Positions 38,139-51,317 of a stretch of 64,000 nucleotides of DNA are shown here, one piece after another. The notes beneath the pieces are model-generated. The model worked only from the letters and a program-made list of their open reading frames with translations, did no database searches and was not told the DNA's origin. This DNA is from Certhia americana (lineage: Eukaryota; Chordata; Aves; Passeriformes; Certhiidae): the NCBI GenBank assembly GCA_018697195.1, contig CM031879.1, forward strand, positions 34,796,228-34,860,227. Direction: 5' to 3'. A program made the translations under genes and the position numbers. The stretch's first letter is position 1. Each line of letters begins with the position of its first letter.

Positions 38139-41135
38139 TCATCACAGACATTTGATAGAAAGCTGTCTGTCCTTTGTTCCTACCTGCAACCTGGCAAACT
38201 GTTTTTTTTTCCTGAGGTCATTACTAACTCCCATGCAGACACCTCTCTTCCAAAAGAACACAGGATGAATGATTTAATCTGCAATGACATTTCTTAAGAG
38301 AATCAGCATAAAGGTAGTGCCCAGAGAAGCTGAAATATTTAATACTCATATATGTATTATCTTATGAGCCTTTGGTATGCGTTTCAGTAGATGCTCCCAG
38401 AATCAATTTAGAGATATCTAAAGGAGAAAAATAGAAACCTGATAATGAATATATCATGATTTATAACTAAAAACAAGTTCAGCCTTTCTGAGTGAAAATG
38501 CCTTCACAATGCTATAAGTTACAGCCTTGCAGAAAGCGTACTCAGTATCTTTGAAGCTTCTTCACCAGTCAATACTGAAGGGGAAAAGGAAACACAAAGA
38601 CAAAACTGCAGGACTTTATTGTCCTTGAGGTATATTGCAGGAAGGTAGGATGATTATGAGTCTAAGATGATTAAATACGAATGGCACAAACTTCACAAGT
38701 GATGAAACAGCCAAATAAATTACCAGCGCTTTAAACCAGACACGTTTAGATTAACAGTACTTCTGTGAGACAGTTTGATAAATGTCTTGAATTTAGCAGC
38801 AATGCTTTGTCCCTATTTCAGGGACCTTTGACTTTGGTCACCTGCTTAGTAATTGTACTGGTTTGCATCTATACATTGTGATATGTCATCCTCTGGATGA
38901 CATTCTTTGTAAAAATATGGGGGTTTATTTATGATTTTACAACACAGGGTTTCCCAGCAAGAAAGACTCATAAGCTGCTGTTTCAACATATTGGTATCAA
39001 CAGTATGCAAACTATCGAAGCCAGATCTGCTTTGATTATTTCCAGGATTAGCACAAATGTGAAGTTCATCTGTACTTTGGGTTAAGAATTTTGAATTCCT
39101 TTTACTACTCATCAAGAGCTGATTGTCTTATAATTACCAAACTGAAATTCTAATTTACTCTGAGTAGCAACTTATTCCATAGACAATGACATTGACATAA
39201 GCTCAATTATGTAAAATGCATGACACTATTTATTTTAGTTATTCGAACTTGATGTTCAAAAATAAGTGTCATTTGGCACTAAATTACAGTAGTCCTTGCA
39301 AAGCAGAGTTTCTGGGACCAACAGGCACTGAGCCATGAGGCAGTGCTCCAAAGACACCTGTGCAACCCACAGACACTGCTTTCTGGGCAGATTTTGAGAC
39401 CCCATCTATACATCCATATGCTGGGCAGACCAGGCTCATCCATACCAAATACTACAGAGAAATTTTTCAGCAATTATTTTTGCATCTTTTTCAGCATTTA
39501 CCCTTTAGTGAATAGTTTGCCAGCACCTTCTCCCTCACCCTCTCTGTATGAACCAGGCTATAATTACACAAAGTTTAGAATTTAATCATACGTTTCAAAT
39601 TTAAAGTGAAATTTGACTGCAATGGTTAGAAGGTGGCTCAAGTAATACCTCAAGAAAACTTCTTTTATGTTTCTATCTCTATGAAGAGAGAGATCTGAGA
39701 CCTGAAGTTCTACTATGAAATCTTATTAGATGTTCATTTCACGTTCAAATCTCCAATATTTCTTACTGGTAGAAGCTGTAGCTCTGCCTCTAGCACATCC
39801 CATCCCAGTCACTGTCACACTGCAATTTTTTTGCATTTTTCAGAAAACACGTTTCAAAACTTTTCTAACAATGAAGCACTATTTCTTTGCCGTTTGATTG
39901 ATTTCACATAATTGACTTAATAGCCCACATACTGTTTAACATTCTTGTTTGCAAAGAAATCTATTTACCTTAGTTCATAGGCATATTTTTAGGTCTTGCT
40001 GAGCGCACCTGAACTTAAAATTGCTTGGGATTTTTTTTGCCAAGAACACTTGCAGCAATGCAACTATAAAGAACTAGTAGAACTTTTTGGTTTGTTTTGT
40101 TCTTGTTTTATGTATGCAGATAGTATTTCAAAGATTGACAGTGTTATGTCCAAATCACCATAAGATATCTGTGTTATGTATACTGAAGTAGGGAATTGAA
40201 TTTTTTAGAGGTATTAGACAAAGTGCTGTTTACTTCAAAAAGTCTGTTAGCTTAAGCTTCGTATGAAAACTGAGCTCTGCTTATCAATCCCTAATGTGAA
40301 AAAAGCCACTACATGTCTTTGGACACTTCCTAGGGTAAATCTGCATAAGAAAGGCCTCCTGAATCTGATGTTCCACTATAGAAGCAAAACTAGATCACAT
40401 GCCTGTGTTGCTGATACCAGCACTCCCTCCTTCTAATCCCCTTCAAGTATTAGACTGTATTCTGAGTTATGCTTCCAATCTTCAGAGTGTTTAAATTTAA
40501 TTGGTGCTTTCAAGTTAGGCCACAGCCTTGGTTTTCTCTTTGGACTACTGCAATGCATGTCAGAGTTTATGTATCCTCACAGATCATCCCTATCTCCATC
40601 AACTGTGGGATATTGCAGTGCATAGTCTAACTAGTATTTAATGGCCATGTAAAAAACTTAGTCAAATGGTGAACCTGTGTTGCTGTGAGAAATAAATTGA
40701 TTGGTCTGGGTTATTAGAATAGAATGTGGCAAAGCTAATCTGATACTCTGTCTGTTTTAGCTGAAGGCAACTAAAGGCACAGCCTTGTGGAGATCAGTGG
40801 AATAGGGTGACCCTTTTCTGCAATTCTCTGGGGCCTTCCTGCACTTGAACCTCACATCTTTTATGAAGCATTTTTGAATATTCCACCAGCACCAGCTGCA
40901 TAATTCTATCAACTGATTCTTAAGTGGTTTGCCTTGAACTAAGCATTTTTTTAGATGGAAATTTTGATCCTTTATTTCCAAAATTTTAGATTTCACCACA
41001 GTTTTTTGTCCTTTTGCTCAATATTTAACTTACTTTCTGTTGTGAATATAAAGAACTTGAACCTGTGCAGTTAAAAATCTTTTCCCAGCATAAGATATTT
41101 TTTTATCATCTCTTAACTTTTCTTGGATAAACAAG

Positions 41136-41161
41136 AAACACCTTGTCAGAACAAGGTGTTT
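41136..41161. repeat. Perfect 11-bp inverted repeat, 4-nt loop
   Basis: AAACACCTTGT and ACAAGGTGTTT flank CAGA exactly, and further T bases follow the right arm. It looks like a bacterial terminator, but in vertebrate DNA that has no such role. Confidence 0.92.
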
Positions 41162-44100
41162 TTCAGTGTTCAAAACTCCTGTCGTTCTTTTCTTTTATCA
41201 ATTTTTCATCAGCGTGTTAAAGAATGAAAATAGTATCCAACACAAAATTCTGTTAATGGTATCTTTAAAGCTCTTTTCAGACATTGCAATGCTTCTCTAT
41301 TTTTCTTGACACTTCTTAAGAATTATTTTAGCCTTCTAAGTGTCATTTCAGAGCCAGTTATTTTCCTACCACAGAGCCTAAATTCTCTTGACTAACAACT
41401 TTCCAGGATGCAACTCCTCCTCCTGTTACAATAAGCACTATGTTTTGCTCCTAGTTGAATGATATTGTGTTTGGATGAATTAAAACATGTATTGGGATAC
41501 TTGAAGTGGCAATTCAAAGGCTATATTTTGTTTGAGATTGACAGCAAAATGCCTGCTCGAGCTAGTGAGCCTGAGCAGATTGCAGTGGGGTAGTTCAGCT
41601 ATTGCCAAGCTCCAGCATGCGGCCTGGGATCTGAGAAACCAGCTCCAGCCTATGGGATATTGTTAGCAGGCAGCTAAAAATTAGCCTGCCTACAGCTGTG
41701 CAGGGTATAACAGGATCAAATACATTACTAATTGTTAAAAAGTCCGACAACACTGATTGGGGAGTTCCTAGGAACCACTGAGAAAAAAGAAGCAAAGGTA
41801 ATATAACATAATCCCTTGCTGTTGCTTCCGGGCCACATCCCCAGCTTGATAAAAGTGACAAAATTTTTCAGCACCTCCCTTTAGTCCGCCACCAGACTGA
41901 TTTTTGACCTCAGTCAGCAAATTTTTCATTGCAACAACTGCAGCAGTGTGTGTGGAATACGTCGAGGGAATGAGAACACCAGAACAGTAACAAAACAAAC
42001 CAGGGGCTGCAGAATCACAGTGTAAGCCCCTGCAAAGGCTTGTCACCAATCTTCTCAGGGCACAGTGGTGTGAAGCGACACATTGCTACAAACCTGGCAG
42101 AGAATGCACCAGTGCTCTGATCAAGCTCACTTAAGGTGCAAACATACATTTCAGGATTAGGAGAAAAAATTATCACTGAGCTAATTCAAGAGAAAAATTC
42201 ATCTTTGGATGCTTGCTAAATGCTATGGAAACTCACCTAGGGAACAGAAGGGAGGAAAACAAAGGACCCACATGTCTGGGTGTCCCAGAAGAAGGTCAAG
42301 TACATGCGCTAATGGAAAGAAAACCCCTTCTTTAATAGCCATCTAAAGTGAGTATTCATGGTGATATGCAAACTGTGAAGAAAATGGACAATAAATTGAC
42401 TATAGCAAAAATTTCATCAAAATGATTCTGAAAGTTCTGTGAACGTGTTTCATTTACCACTAGGAGTGACTGAGGCAGTGATATCTTGTACACATAATGA
42501 GAAAGTTTCAGTCAGGACAGGGCAAATATGGACAAGAAAATAATCCCTACACCCCCCCCCACCTCCCTTAATATATGATCAGTTGGTACAAGTGGTTATG
42601 CACTGTACCTGTAATATCTCTCCTCCACTGGCAGATGAATTTACTGAACATATGATGGGTGACTAAAATTAATTGAAAACTGTCACTTCCAAAATAAGTC
42701 TGTGTGCTGTGATAATCAATGTTTTCAAAAAGTTCATGCTTCATTTACATAACAGTAGCTAATCAGATTTCTGTTCAAATATGATATGGAGAAGCCTACT
42801 TAAGCACATAGGTGTATAGCATGCTTATGACAAAAATCAAAATTGGTTTGAGATCATGGAAATTTCTTCCTTTCAGACATCCAAGTAGAAAAACAGAAAT
42901 GTAATAGTTTTTTTCAAAAATTGGAGCCTTTCAGATGATTTTGAAGTGCTTTGTACATCACATTGTATTTCTGTGAGGGGAATAATATGGATTTAAATAA
43001 TCTACTGTATGAGGTGCCAATTAGGTTCTATGATTTTTGTGATATGATGTTTCTGGTACTTCAATGGTTAGTGGTGTTGGATTGCCATATTATGTTTGGT
43101 CCATAATAGAAACTTTCACACAGTTACAAACTTTGCTAAACAGAATTTTCTTTTTATTGTCAGAGAAGATAAGAATCTGAAAGAGTCAGCTATAGTAAAA
43201 GTCAGATATCAAAGAGATGAGCCTTGTGGTTTGACCTCTCCAGATTCTGCATCCGAGCAACACAGAACTGTAGCCACATTCACATTTTATGAAGAGATGC
43301 TGGAGTTATTCCACAGAAATCATATTCAGCTAATTTTTTTTTTAGTATGTTCTTTGCAGTTTTATTTCCCATTTTCTCTACAATATAATCTATAACTGCT
43401 GGAAAAACAGTCCAGTTGAAGAGCTGACAAGCATTGCCTCCATTTTTTTCACATATTTGAAATTAATTATTGATATTGAAATTATAACTATTTTACTCAT
43501 ATTTATTCTGCTCTCTGAAGATACATCTGAAACAGTGACACCTGTTTTTTGAGATTTAGTATTTTTATAAAGAAATTATACATATATTTTCTTTTTGTTT
43601 GCAGAGACCAAATTTTAACAAAACTGAGCATGTCTGTAGCTGACTTTTTAAAGCAAGAATATTTCCACTCAGTTCCCCAGACATAGCCAGATTCTCATCG
43701 ATGTGTATGAAATACTGTTTCATCTGACTTCAAATGGGAATGGCAAACACTTCAAGTAAGGAATAAAAAGCCTGTTCACCTCTTTTATAGCTTTCATAAC
43801 CATTTAGTTGGGTGACCTAAAAAACGTTTGAGTGCAGATTATGTGAGGTAGAGCAAGAGAAAAAGAGGTAAAGCATCATAGTAGTCACATTTACATGACA
43901 GAGAAACCAAACAGTCCTGAAGCTGGATGCAGCTTTGAACATTACTGAACCTTCAGTAAACAACAAAACAAATAAAGTTATGACCTCATGCAATATCTCC
44001 TACAGAACCATCAAAATACTTCTACTGTTTCTTTTCCCAGCCTTTCAAATTATTCCTGCTACATCAAGCCACATTCCACTCCTGTAAAATTTTGCACTTA

Positions 44101-47100
44101 ATCTCTGCAAACATGTCAAGCAAGCTGAAGATCTTTTGACTAGGGAGGAACCCTAGAATACATGTCTCATATTTCTCTTCTACTAGTTTCTGTTACTGGT
44201 AGCATTTGTGTGAGAACAGATTTGTTTCCTTGTTTGATAGTTTTGTGACTATCACACAAGTAATGATTGCTGATACCCTGGAGTTTCTCACAATTTGATG
44301 AGGTTCAAGCCATGCCTCCAGCACATAGCTGCACTGAGGCTGGAATCTGAACCTAGGTCTGGACCTGAGGCATCTCTCTTGGTATCATCTCCAGTTACCA
44401 TCCTTCCATCAGAGGAGTATGAATAATGAATAGTCATCCCCAAATCCAGCAATCTGGCATGTACATTGTTTTTGAAACAATAAAGTGTTAATTGGAGTAA
44501 GCCATGTCTGACAGAAAGGCAGGCCCTTTCTTTTTATTCTCTAACCTGCTGCTTAGGTACCACTGTGACAGATTTTCTGCATGCAAAATATGGCTTATAT
44601 AAAGCACAACTGACTCTACTTGGTTAATGCCATATTGGATAAAAAATACTTAATTTACCTTCCTTCATCTTTCTAATTATTTCATATTTTCCCTGAAGCA
44701 CAGTCATCCCATCTGGGAAGCAGGATCTGGATTCTTTGCTGGAAATCACAAGCTCAGTTAGGAAAACTCCATCTGGGAAATTACTACATGGGATTACAAA
44801 ATTAAACATTTTTGATTGTCTCATCCAGAATATTTTAAATTCACATGGATTGCTTATATTAGTATATTATGGCCAGAAGTTGACAGTCCTCAGCTGAGTA
44901 TCCTCCTGCCTACAGAAGAGAATCTGTCTGACCAGGGACTGATAGATTCTCTAAGGCAAGAGTTGTCACATTCCCTTTCCAGAAAGCATAACAGAGGAAT
45001 AGAGACTAAAAACTTATTTAGACTTTTGAAATTGTATAAATTATTAGCATTATTAGTGCATTTACAAATACTCAGATATCCTGACATCTAATCCCTTGCT
45101 AGAACATATGCATAGTATGAAGGGATTTTTTTCCTTAAAAAAAAAAAATTGTCCTTAATACCACTGTATTTTCAAATCTTAAAAGCTCTGGGGATAAAAT
45201 ACAGGTTTCCAGGCTGTTCTCTGTAGATCTCTTCCATGTAAGTATTTATTTCCAGCACAAGTGACTATCTACCCATATGTCGCCTGGTCTCCCAGACCTC
45301 ACCTATAAACTCAATTTATTTAACCTACTCCTCTCTTCAGCATCTCTCAGTAATTTCACAGAAGATGAATTGGGAGTTCCCTGTCCAGAAACAGGCATCC
45401 TTGTTCAGTTCTTTCACTGGCCCTTGCTGCTGTGTGAGCAGGGCCAGATCAGTACCCCATCAGAGGGGAAGCAGGAAAGAGACAACAAAGCTGAGACAGA
45501 AAGGGACAGAAGAGCTTTGCTGTTCTCTGCACCAAGGGGAGAAAAGTCACACCTGCAAATCCTGAGGCAGAAACTTTCCCAGCAGAGTGACTGGACAGTG
45601 ATGAGTTGTTCAGTTATGTTTCCCCCTCCCCAACAGCATTTTATCAATGGTTGTCTAGCAGTCCTGCATCTCTAGATATAAAAGGAAGGGCAGTGCACAG
45701 AAAGGAGTGTGTGACATTCATACTGCTGCCGTGATTAATGTGCTCATCCAAGCTGGTGCCTCATCACCTAGTCAATTAATCACTGTCCAGTATTTTGGAA
45801 GCCATTAAATTTTGTACCACTTTAATACACCATGTTCTTACCATTTGGCAGGTTTTCCTTTGAAGTGTAATGCCACCAGTTCTGAGTTTCATTCCCTCCT
45901 CATTTTATTCCTCCACTACTTAAACATATATTGTTATGACTACTGCTGTGGCAGGTGAGTAATTTCAGTTTCTTGCTATGACCTCTCTAAGGATGCCTTC
46001 CAGCAAATGCAAAATGTGTGGAAGACATTATATCCTTTATTTTGGTTGTAGTTCCTGGGAGTTATTTACTCCCACATGAGAGATCCAGCTCTAACACACT
46101 GAAGACTGTACCCATCCAGCTGTTGCTGGGAAAGAAGGAGTTGGTCACCAGCATTTTGTTCCTGCCAGAGCAACACAAAGGTGGAAGAAATTTTCTTTAT
46201 GCATGAGAAGAAATGGAGGTCTATGGTCTGATCCTGAAATAGTCCCAGAAAAAGGGAATTCAAATCCATTTCTCTACCTGACTGTGAAGAATAACATATG
46301 AATGAGGTGGACAGAAGGACCCCACAATACATTTTAATGAGTGAAAAACTGATTAGAAAACTCTATAATATAGAGTTATAACAAAACTCCATAATTTGGA
46401 CGAGTAATTTTCAGCTTTCCAGACAATTTTACACAGCCTTTCTCTGACTTCACTTTTCCTTCTCTAAGCTTCTAAAGTTGGCAAGCTTCCTACAAAAAAA
46501 TAAATCTTTGGCTTGATTACTCTTATTAATGATGTCACTCAGGCCATTTTGCAGTCAGAGACTCTTTGTGCTCAAAAAGGTTTTCAGCAGATTTGATAAG
46601 AAACACCAGGAAACAAGTCCTGTTTTGAGAAGGAAAATGATCTATCATTACCTCTGCAGAAGAGAAAGGAGGTTACTTATGTAAGAGAAGGTTATGAATA
46701 AAATAAGTATAATACTTTAGCTGAGCAACCTTCTAGAAATGGGAGAAAACAAAACACTAGAGGGTCATAAAAGCAGGAATTAGCAGGGAGCAACATCAAG
46801 GTCTTAAACAACACCTAGTAGAGATGACAATGTTCACAAGACAGACCTTGGAGACAGTGTACTTCATTTATAGGTGAGATAAAATGGGCAGGACTCCTAC
46901 TCCATCCTCACAGACCTCCACCAGTCTTGTGTAAACTTTAAATTAATATATGTATGGGTATGCACATAAATGCATAAATACAAATGTATATGGTGACTAC
47001 AAACACCTTTCCACCTTGTAATGCACCTTTAAATGGTAATAGCCAAGCAAAAGGAAAATGTCACTAGCAATGTTGTTGATTCAAGCTTTCTCTCTCCTCT

Positions 47101-47675
47101 CACTAATGTGAATGATGGAAGGAGTGGGCCAATGAAGCTTAGACCCATGTTCCTAATCTCAATGCATTCTGAACTGTAACATTTTCACCATCTTTGGCAC
47201 CAGAGAATTTGTACTTTCAAGCACAAATAAATAAATTTTAACTTCAGTGTCTTGCCCTTGGGGTGCATAATTGATCAAAGGAACATTAAGTTAGTGCATT
47301 ACAAAAACATGTTGTAATTTAGAGTCAAAATGCCAAACAGAATTTCTTATGGCTGAAAGTAAGTCTTTTTTCTCTTGTGCTGAAGGTAAATTCTCCATCA
47401 TTTTTCTCAAGGATTTAAGCTATAGGTATGAGGCTATCTTTAGTACAGGTAATTGAAACTGATCCCAAAATTTTAACGAGTCGTTACCTAACACTTAGCA
47501 AGCTCACCATCAAGCATGGTAAGAATGCAACTGTTTAATCTACAAAATAATAAACTATAGGTAAAGATAAGAAGCCCTTTGATTTGATCTTTAGATGCCT
47601 AGTTGTTCTCATTGTTAAATACTATTAAAAAGGCAACAAGTCCCTGATGAATCATTAGAGCAATTTGGTAACAGT

Positions 47676-47693
47676 AAAAAAAAAAAAAAAAAA
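47676..47693 (+). repeat. A18 homopolymer
   Basis: Uninterrupted A run. No retrocopy body was recognised before it. Confidence 0.93.
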
Positions 47694-48429
47694 CCCAACA
47701 TATATTCAGGTAGGAAAAGAGAGACCCAAATCAAAATCTTATGAAAAGTTTAAACCCAAAAGTTCAAAGACTGTGAACTCTAAGTGAAAGTGTTTCAGAA
47801 GAGGATGAACAGACAGTTTGCCATAAAACACGCAAACACACACAAGACACATGCAAAAAGGTTTGGCTTCTACTCACATTTAGCAGCATAAAGGCTGAGA
47901 GATAAACCTGATTGATTTCTGTATCTAGTCTAGGGGAGCAGGAAGGTAAAGGTGTCAAGAACACAGGTGAAGGTTTTCTTTAGAGTAAATACAAGTGTAT
48001 TAATTATTAATACCTTTGGGCTGGAATTAAAAGGTCTATGAAAATCCCTGTACTGAGTTTATAAACTCACCGTTTAATATGGCCAAGGACAGAAAAAAAA
48101 CCCTTACCAGTTTTAATACAGAACCTGAGAAAGTAATCAATAAGTTTAATGTTGCCATCCTTCATTTCTCAGGGTCTGGACTATACAGCGAAAGCCAAAT
48201 CTTCTGGGTTTGTAAAACCTAAAAGTAGCCTTTCTTTTTTCTGCACTACTCCTCCTCAAACTTCTGGCACACAAGGGTTTAAACCAAACCTTTAATTTTA
48301 GGGCAATTTTTGTAACACTTCATGTTCTTTGCCCAAGTGTGTTTTCCCTACATAGGGCAATATTTTCAGAGACAATGATTACATCAATTTTCACTTGAAG
48401 CCAGCTCAGAGAAGGTGCATGGTGGCTGG

Positions 48430-49034
48430 AACACAGGCTTGTCTAACACTCACCCCCAGTTAAATAGAAACCTAGAAGGCCACGTGGTAGGACATGTGAC
48501 CCCCATGGGGGACCCACACTGTATCAGGCTGCTCCTGAAGGACTGCACCCCACGGAAGAGTGACCCACATTGTAGCTGCTTATGGAGAACTGCTGTCTGT
48601 GGGATGGATTCAGGTTGGAGAACTTCACTGAGAACTGTTCTCATGGGAGGGAACCCCATTGAAGCAGAGGAAAGACTCTTTCCCCAGAGCAGCAGCAGAA
48701 AAAATGCATGATGAAACAACCACAACTCCCATTGCCCTCTGCCTGCACTGCTGGCAGAGAAAAGGCAGAAGGAGAGAGGAGTTGAGGAAAGATTTTTTAA
48801 GGTCTGTTTTTACTTCTCATAATCCTGCTCTGATCTTGTAAGCAATAAATTCAGTTAATATCTCAAATTCAAGCCTGTTTTGCCCATGGCAGTATTTGGA
48901 GAGTGATCTCTCCGTGTCCTTACCTCAAGACATGGACTCTTTGTTATATTCTGTCTCCCCTGTCCAGCTGTTGAGGAGAGTGATAGTGTGGCTTTGGTGG
49001 CTGCCTGGCATTCTCTCAGGGTCACCCCACTACA
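48430..49034 (+). mobile_element. Avian ERV LTR (plus strand), left end unresolved
   Basis: The right 260 bases follow a common avian LTR: TTACTTCTCATAATCCTGCTC, AATAAA (48844-48849), AGCCTGTTTTGCCCATGGCA, GAGAGTGATCTCTCCGTGTCC, TTTGTTATATTCTGTCTCCC, the CTGTCCAGCTGTTGAGGAG block, GTGATAGTGTGGCTTTGGTG and the terminus CACCCCACTACA at 49034. The left part is built of degenerate GACCCACA-type tandem units. It is related to the 13.9-14.25 kb copy. No convincing target duplication was found, so it may be 5'-truncated. Overlapping frames of 90-108 codons on both strands are LTR sequence, not genes. Confidence 0.82.
48501..48668. repeat. Degenerate tandem array, units of 46-47 bp
   Basis: About three and a half units start at 48501, 48548, 48595 and 48641. 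Each has the pattern (C)CCATGGG-GACCCACA-TTG-AGCAG-CTGAAGAACTG with many substitutions. The same kind of unit occurs in the 5' part of this LTR type in birds, so the array is probably intrinsic to the element. Confidence 0.7.
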
Positions 49035-51034
49035 CTAGTCTGTCTCTGAAGAAAAGGAACAAAGCTGCTGTGAAATGTTATGCAATCCATACAAATACTG
49101 TGTCTGGAAAGAAAGAAAGCAGGAAGTCAGTAAAACTGAAATCAAACGAGATACAGCTGCAGACTCCACTGAAATTAAATTGCTTCTTTTGGATTCATTA
49201 TTTCACCTGCAATAGTGCTTAGAACCAATGACCTGCCGTTTTCTTCCATATATAAGCAGCAGCCACCATGAGAGGAGGGCCCTAGCTCCAGTCTTATGTC
49301 CCAGCATAAAACTGTTTGGATTAACCAAAGTCAACTCTGAAGAGAAGAAACCTCCAGAAAGAAAGGGATTTCTGCAGCTTTTATTATCTCAGTTTCTGTG
49401 CATATTAGTAATCTTGTGTTTGCCTACATCACAGTTTTCCATGAGAGGAAAAGGTACAAGTTTACCTCTCCTAACACCTTCATTTTTAGACACTCTGGAC
49501 AGGGAAACATCTGACAGCATACGGTCACCACAAGAATACCTCTTCACGAGATAGAAGTTGGTAGGACATTGCTGGAAACATGACTGGACTACATATGTAC
49601 TTAAAAATACCTGGTACCTCAATAAGCTGTGCTGGAAAATTTCAGAGTAATTCAGTTTGAAGGAAATATGAAAGGGTCAGTACAGAGATATGGATGTCCA
49701 TGGACATAATAAAGTTTAAACACTTCCATGTTTTGCCAGCGTTGCTCAGTTGCAGTTGAAAACTAGGGTGACATTACCTTGTTTTAAAAGTACCCAGCTA
49801 AGGTCTGAACAGAAAGTCAGTCTCTAGGTTGCTTGAGTTGGTGCTTATTCCAATTCTTTTTGAAGTCATTGCAAATATTTCTATTGACTTGAAGAGATGA
49901 ATCAGACTCCTTAGCACTGAAGTGAATCACTGAAGTAAAGCTTCTGGAAGTTTCACACAGAACCCACCTCTGTAACACTCCTGCTACCTAAACAGTGCCT
50001 TGCAAACCTAACATGTTCATGTAAAAAAAAAATACTACTAATAATAAATTTCAATCATTTATCGCTATGTATATTAAAAATATCTCTGCATTACTTATAG
50101 AAACGGTCTCTGTTACTCACTGTGATGGATTCTTCCTAAAATTACTTCCTTTGTCTATAAAAAACATTTATTCTTGACAGAAGAAAACCAAGAAATTAAT
50201 AAGCATTCATACCTTTAAAATAGACAATATTAATACTTTAGAATAAAAATTAAATATGACAATAAAAATGTGTTTAAAACATAAAAGATTCAAGGTGGAA
50301 GTTTAGCAAATAGAGTTACTCTATAAGAATAAGATTGAGATTTGGAATCAGAATGATCTGAAAACACTGAACACATTAAATATGACCTTTAAGATTCAAT
50401 TTCATGTGTGGGAGTGTGAGGCTAATGAAATAGCTGAAAGATCATATTTGTAAGAAATCTGCCTGCTGGTGGAAGTAATGTTAGTATAGCAAATGCTGTT
50501 AACATTCTCTGCAGTCAGTGGACTCTAAGGTCTGACATGTTATTTATTTGATGAAGTGTTTTATTCTCAAGCTCCATTTTTGTATTTCATTTGTTTTCTT
50601 TATGTTTTCCATGATTTCAGGTGCAAAAATTAAAAGGTGACCTTTTGGCTAGGCCAAAATCTTACACCCAAAACCTGGGGAGCATTTGGACTGAGAGAGA
50701 AGTTGTTGCATATTATCCTACACTGTTGGAAATGTTCTTGTTAGTGTACAAACTGCAAGACAGATACTAAAATAGCTTTGTTTGTGTATATGAAAAAAAA
50801 TGTTGTTCTTTCCATCAGCCAGTGTGTTATATACATAGTCTTTGCTCTGTAGTTTTGTAGATTTATTTCTTCTGGCAAATAAGCTTCTGGCTCCCAAACC
50901 CAACAAGTAATTTGCTTCAGTAGTGGAACCATATGGTTAAATAATACCCACAATAAAAAGAAGCCATTAAAAAATTTAAAATCCTATTGTGAAGATTGAT
51001 ATGAAAGTTGATTACTCAGATCAGATTTCACACT
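49035..51034. other. No gene recognised
   Basis: Unique AT-rich DNA. Plus- and minus-strand frames at 49.2-49.6 kb overlap antisense without recognised motifs. The CTGCTGGTGG word near 50465 is a poor CTCF match and was not called. Confidence 0.5.
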
Positions 51035-51317
51035 GGTTCCTCAAGAAATCACTTCTGTATTGTTTTATTTATGTGGAAGATCAGTAATGGGTAGTAGTCT
51101 GAGGGCTGTACCAGGCCAGGAAGTTTCCTGGTGATGTCCTTGACGCAGTCCTGGTCAGTACATTAGGCCCTCTGCTCCCATTAGAAGGGAATTGCCTACA
51201 ACTGTAACTTGTCTTTTCTTTCTCTTGGAAGTGGTTGTAATAGGGGATGTTATATACTTCTTGATCTGACCCTTTTTTTTTGGGTTGTCCCAGTGAGGGC
51301 ATCCAAGGCTTTTATAC
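51035..51317 (-). mobile_element. CR1 LINE ORF1 remnant (minus strand)
   Basis: Translating the minus strand in two phases gives a basic stretch ending KRKKRQ, then VTVVGNSLLMGAEGLMY, then (after a frameshift and a stop) VKDITRKLPGLVQPSDYYPL. The order and spacing match the esterase-like (SGNH/GDSL) region of avian CR1 ORF1, where the first block carries the catalytic serine motif GDSL; here it reads GNSL. The fragment is dead: at least one internal stop and one frameshift are visible. The 1.58-kb LTR lies immediately on its 5' side, so the CR1 was present before the LTR arrived. The 52.9-kb side was not recognised as CR1, so the upstream part is either unrecognised or absent. Confidence 0.72.

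Larger units (their letters stand above)
38142..48400. other. Unique DNA, no gene recognised
   Basis: About 10 kb without recognisable genes or named repeats. It holds the hairpin at 41136-41161, a C9 run at 42552-42560 and an A18 tract at 47676-47693. The 41.55-42.12 kb stretch is less AT-rich, contains several CpG, and lacks repeat texture; it could be a conserved element. The open frame at 45277-45675 (132 codons, plus) has no recognised domain and an antisense frame over the same bases. Confidence 0.5.

Noticed and set aside
41136..41162. Hairpin plus T run resembling a rho-independent terminator
   Set aside because: The window is vertebrate nuclear DNA, so the motif has no such function here.
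47925..47930. CTAGTC as a left target duplication for the 48-49 kb LTR (right flank CTAGTC at 49035)
   Set aside because: The bases after it (TAGGGG) do not start with TG and do not match the right terminus. A 6-mer match within 1 kb is easily chance.
50462..50475. CTGCTGGTGGAAG as a CTCF site
   Set aside because: The reverse complement mismatches the AGRKGG core at two positions.
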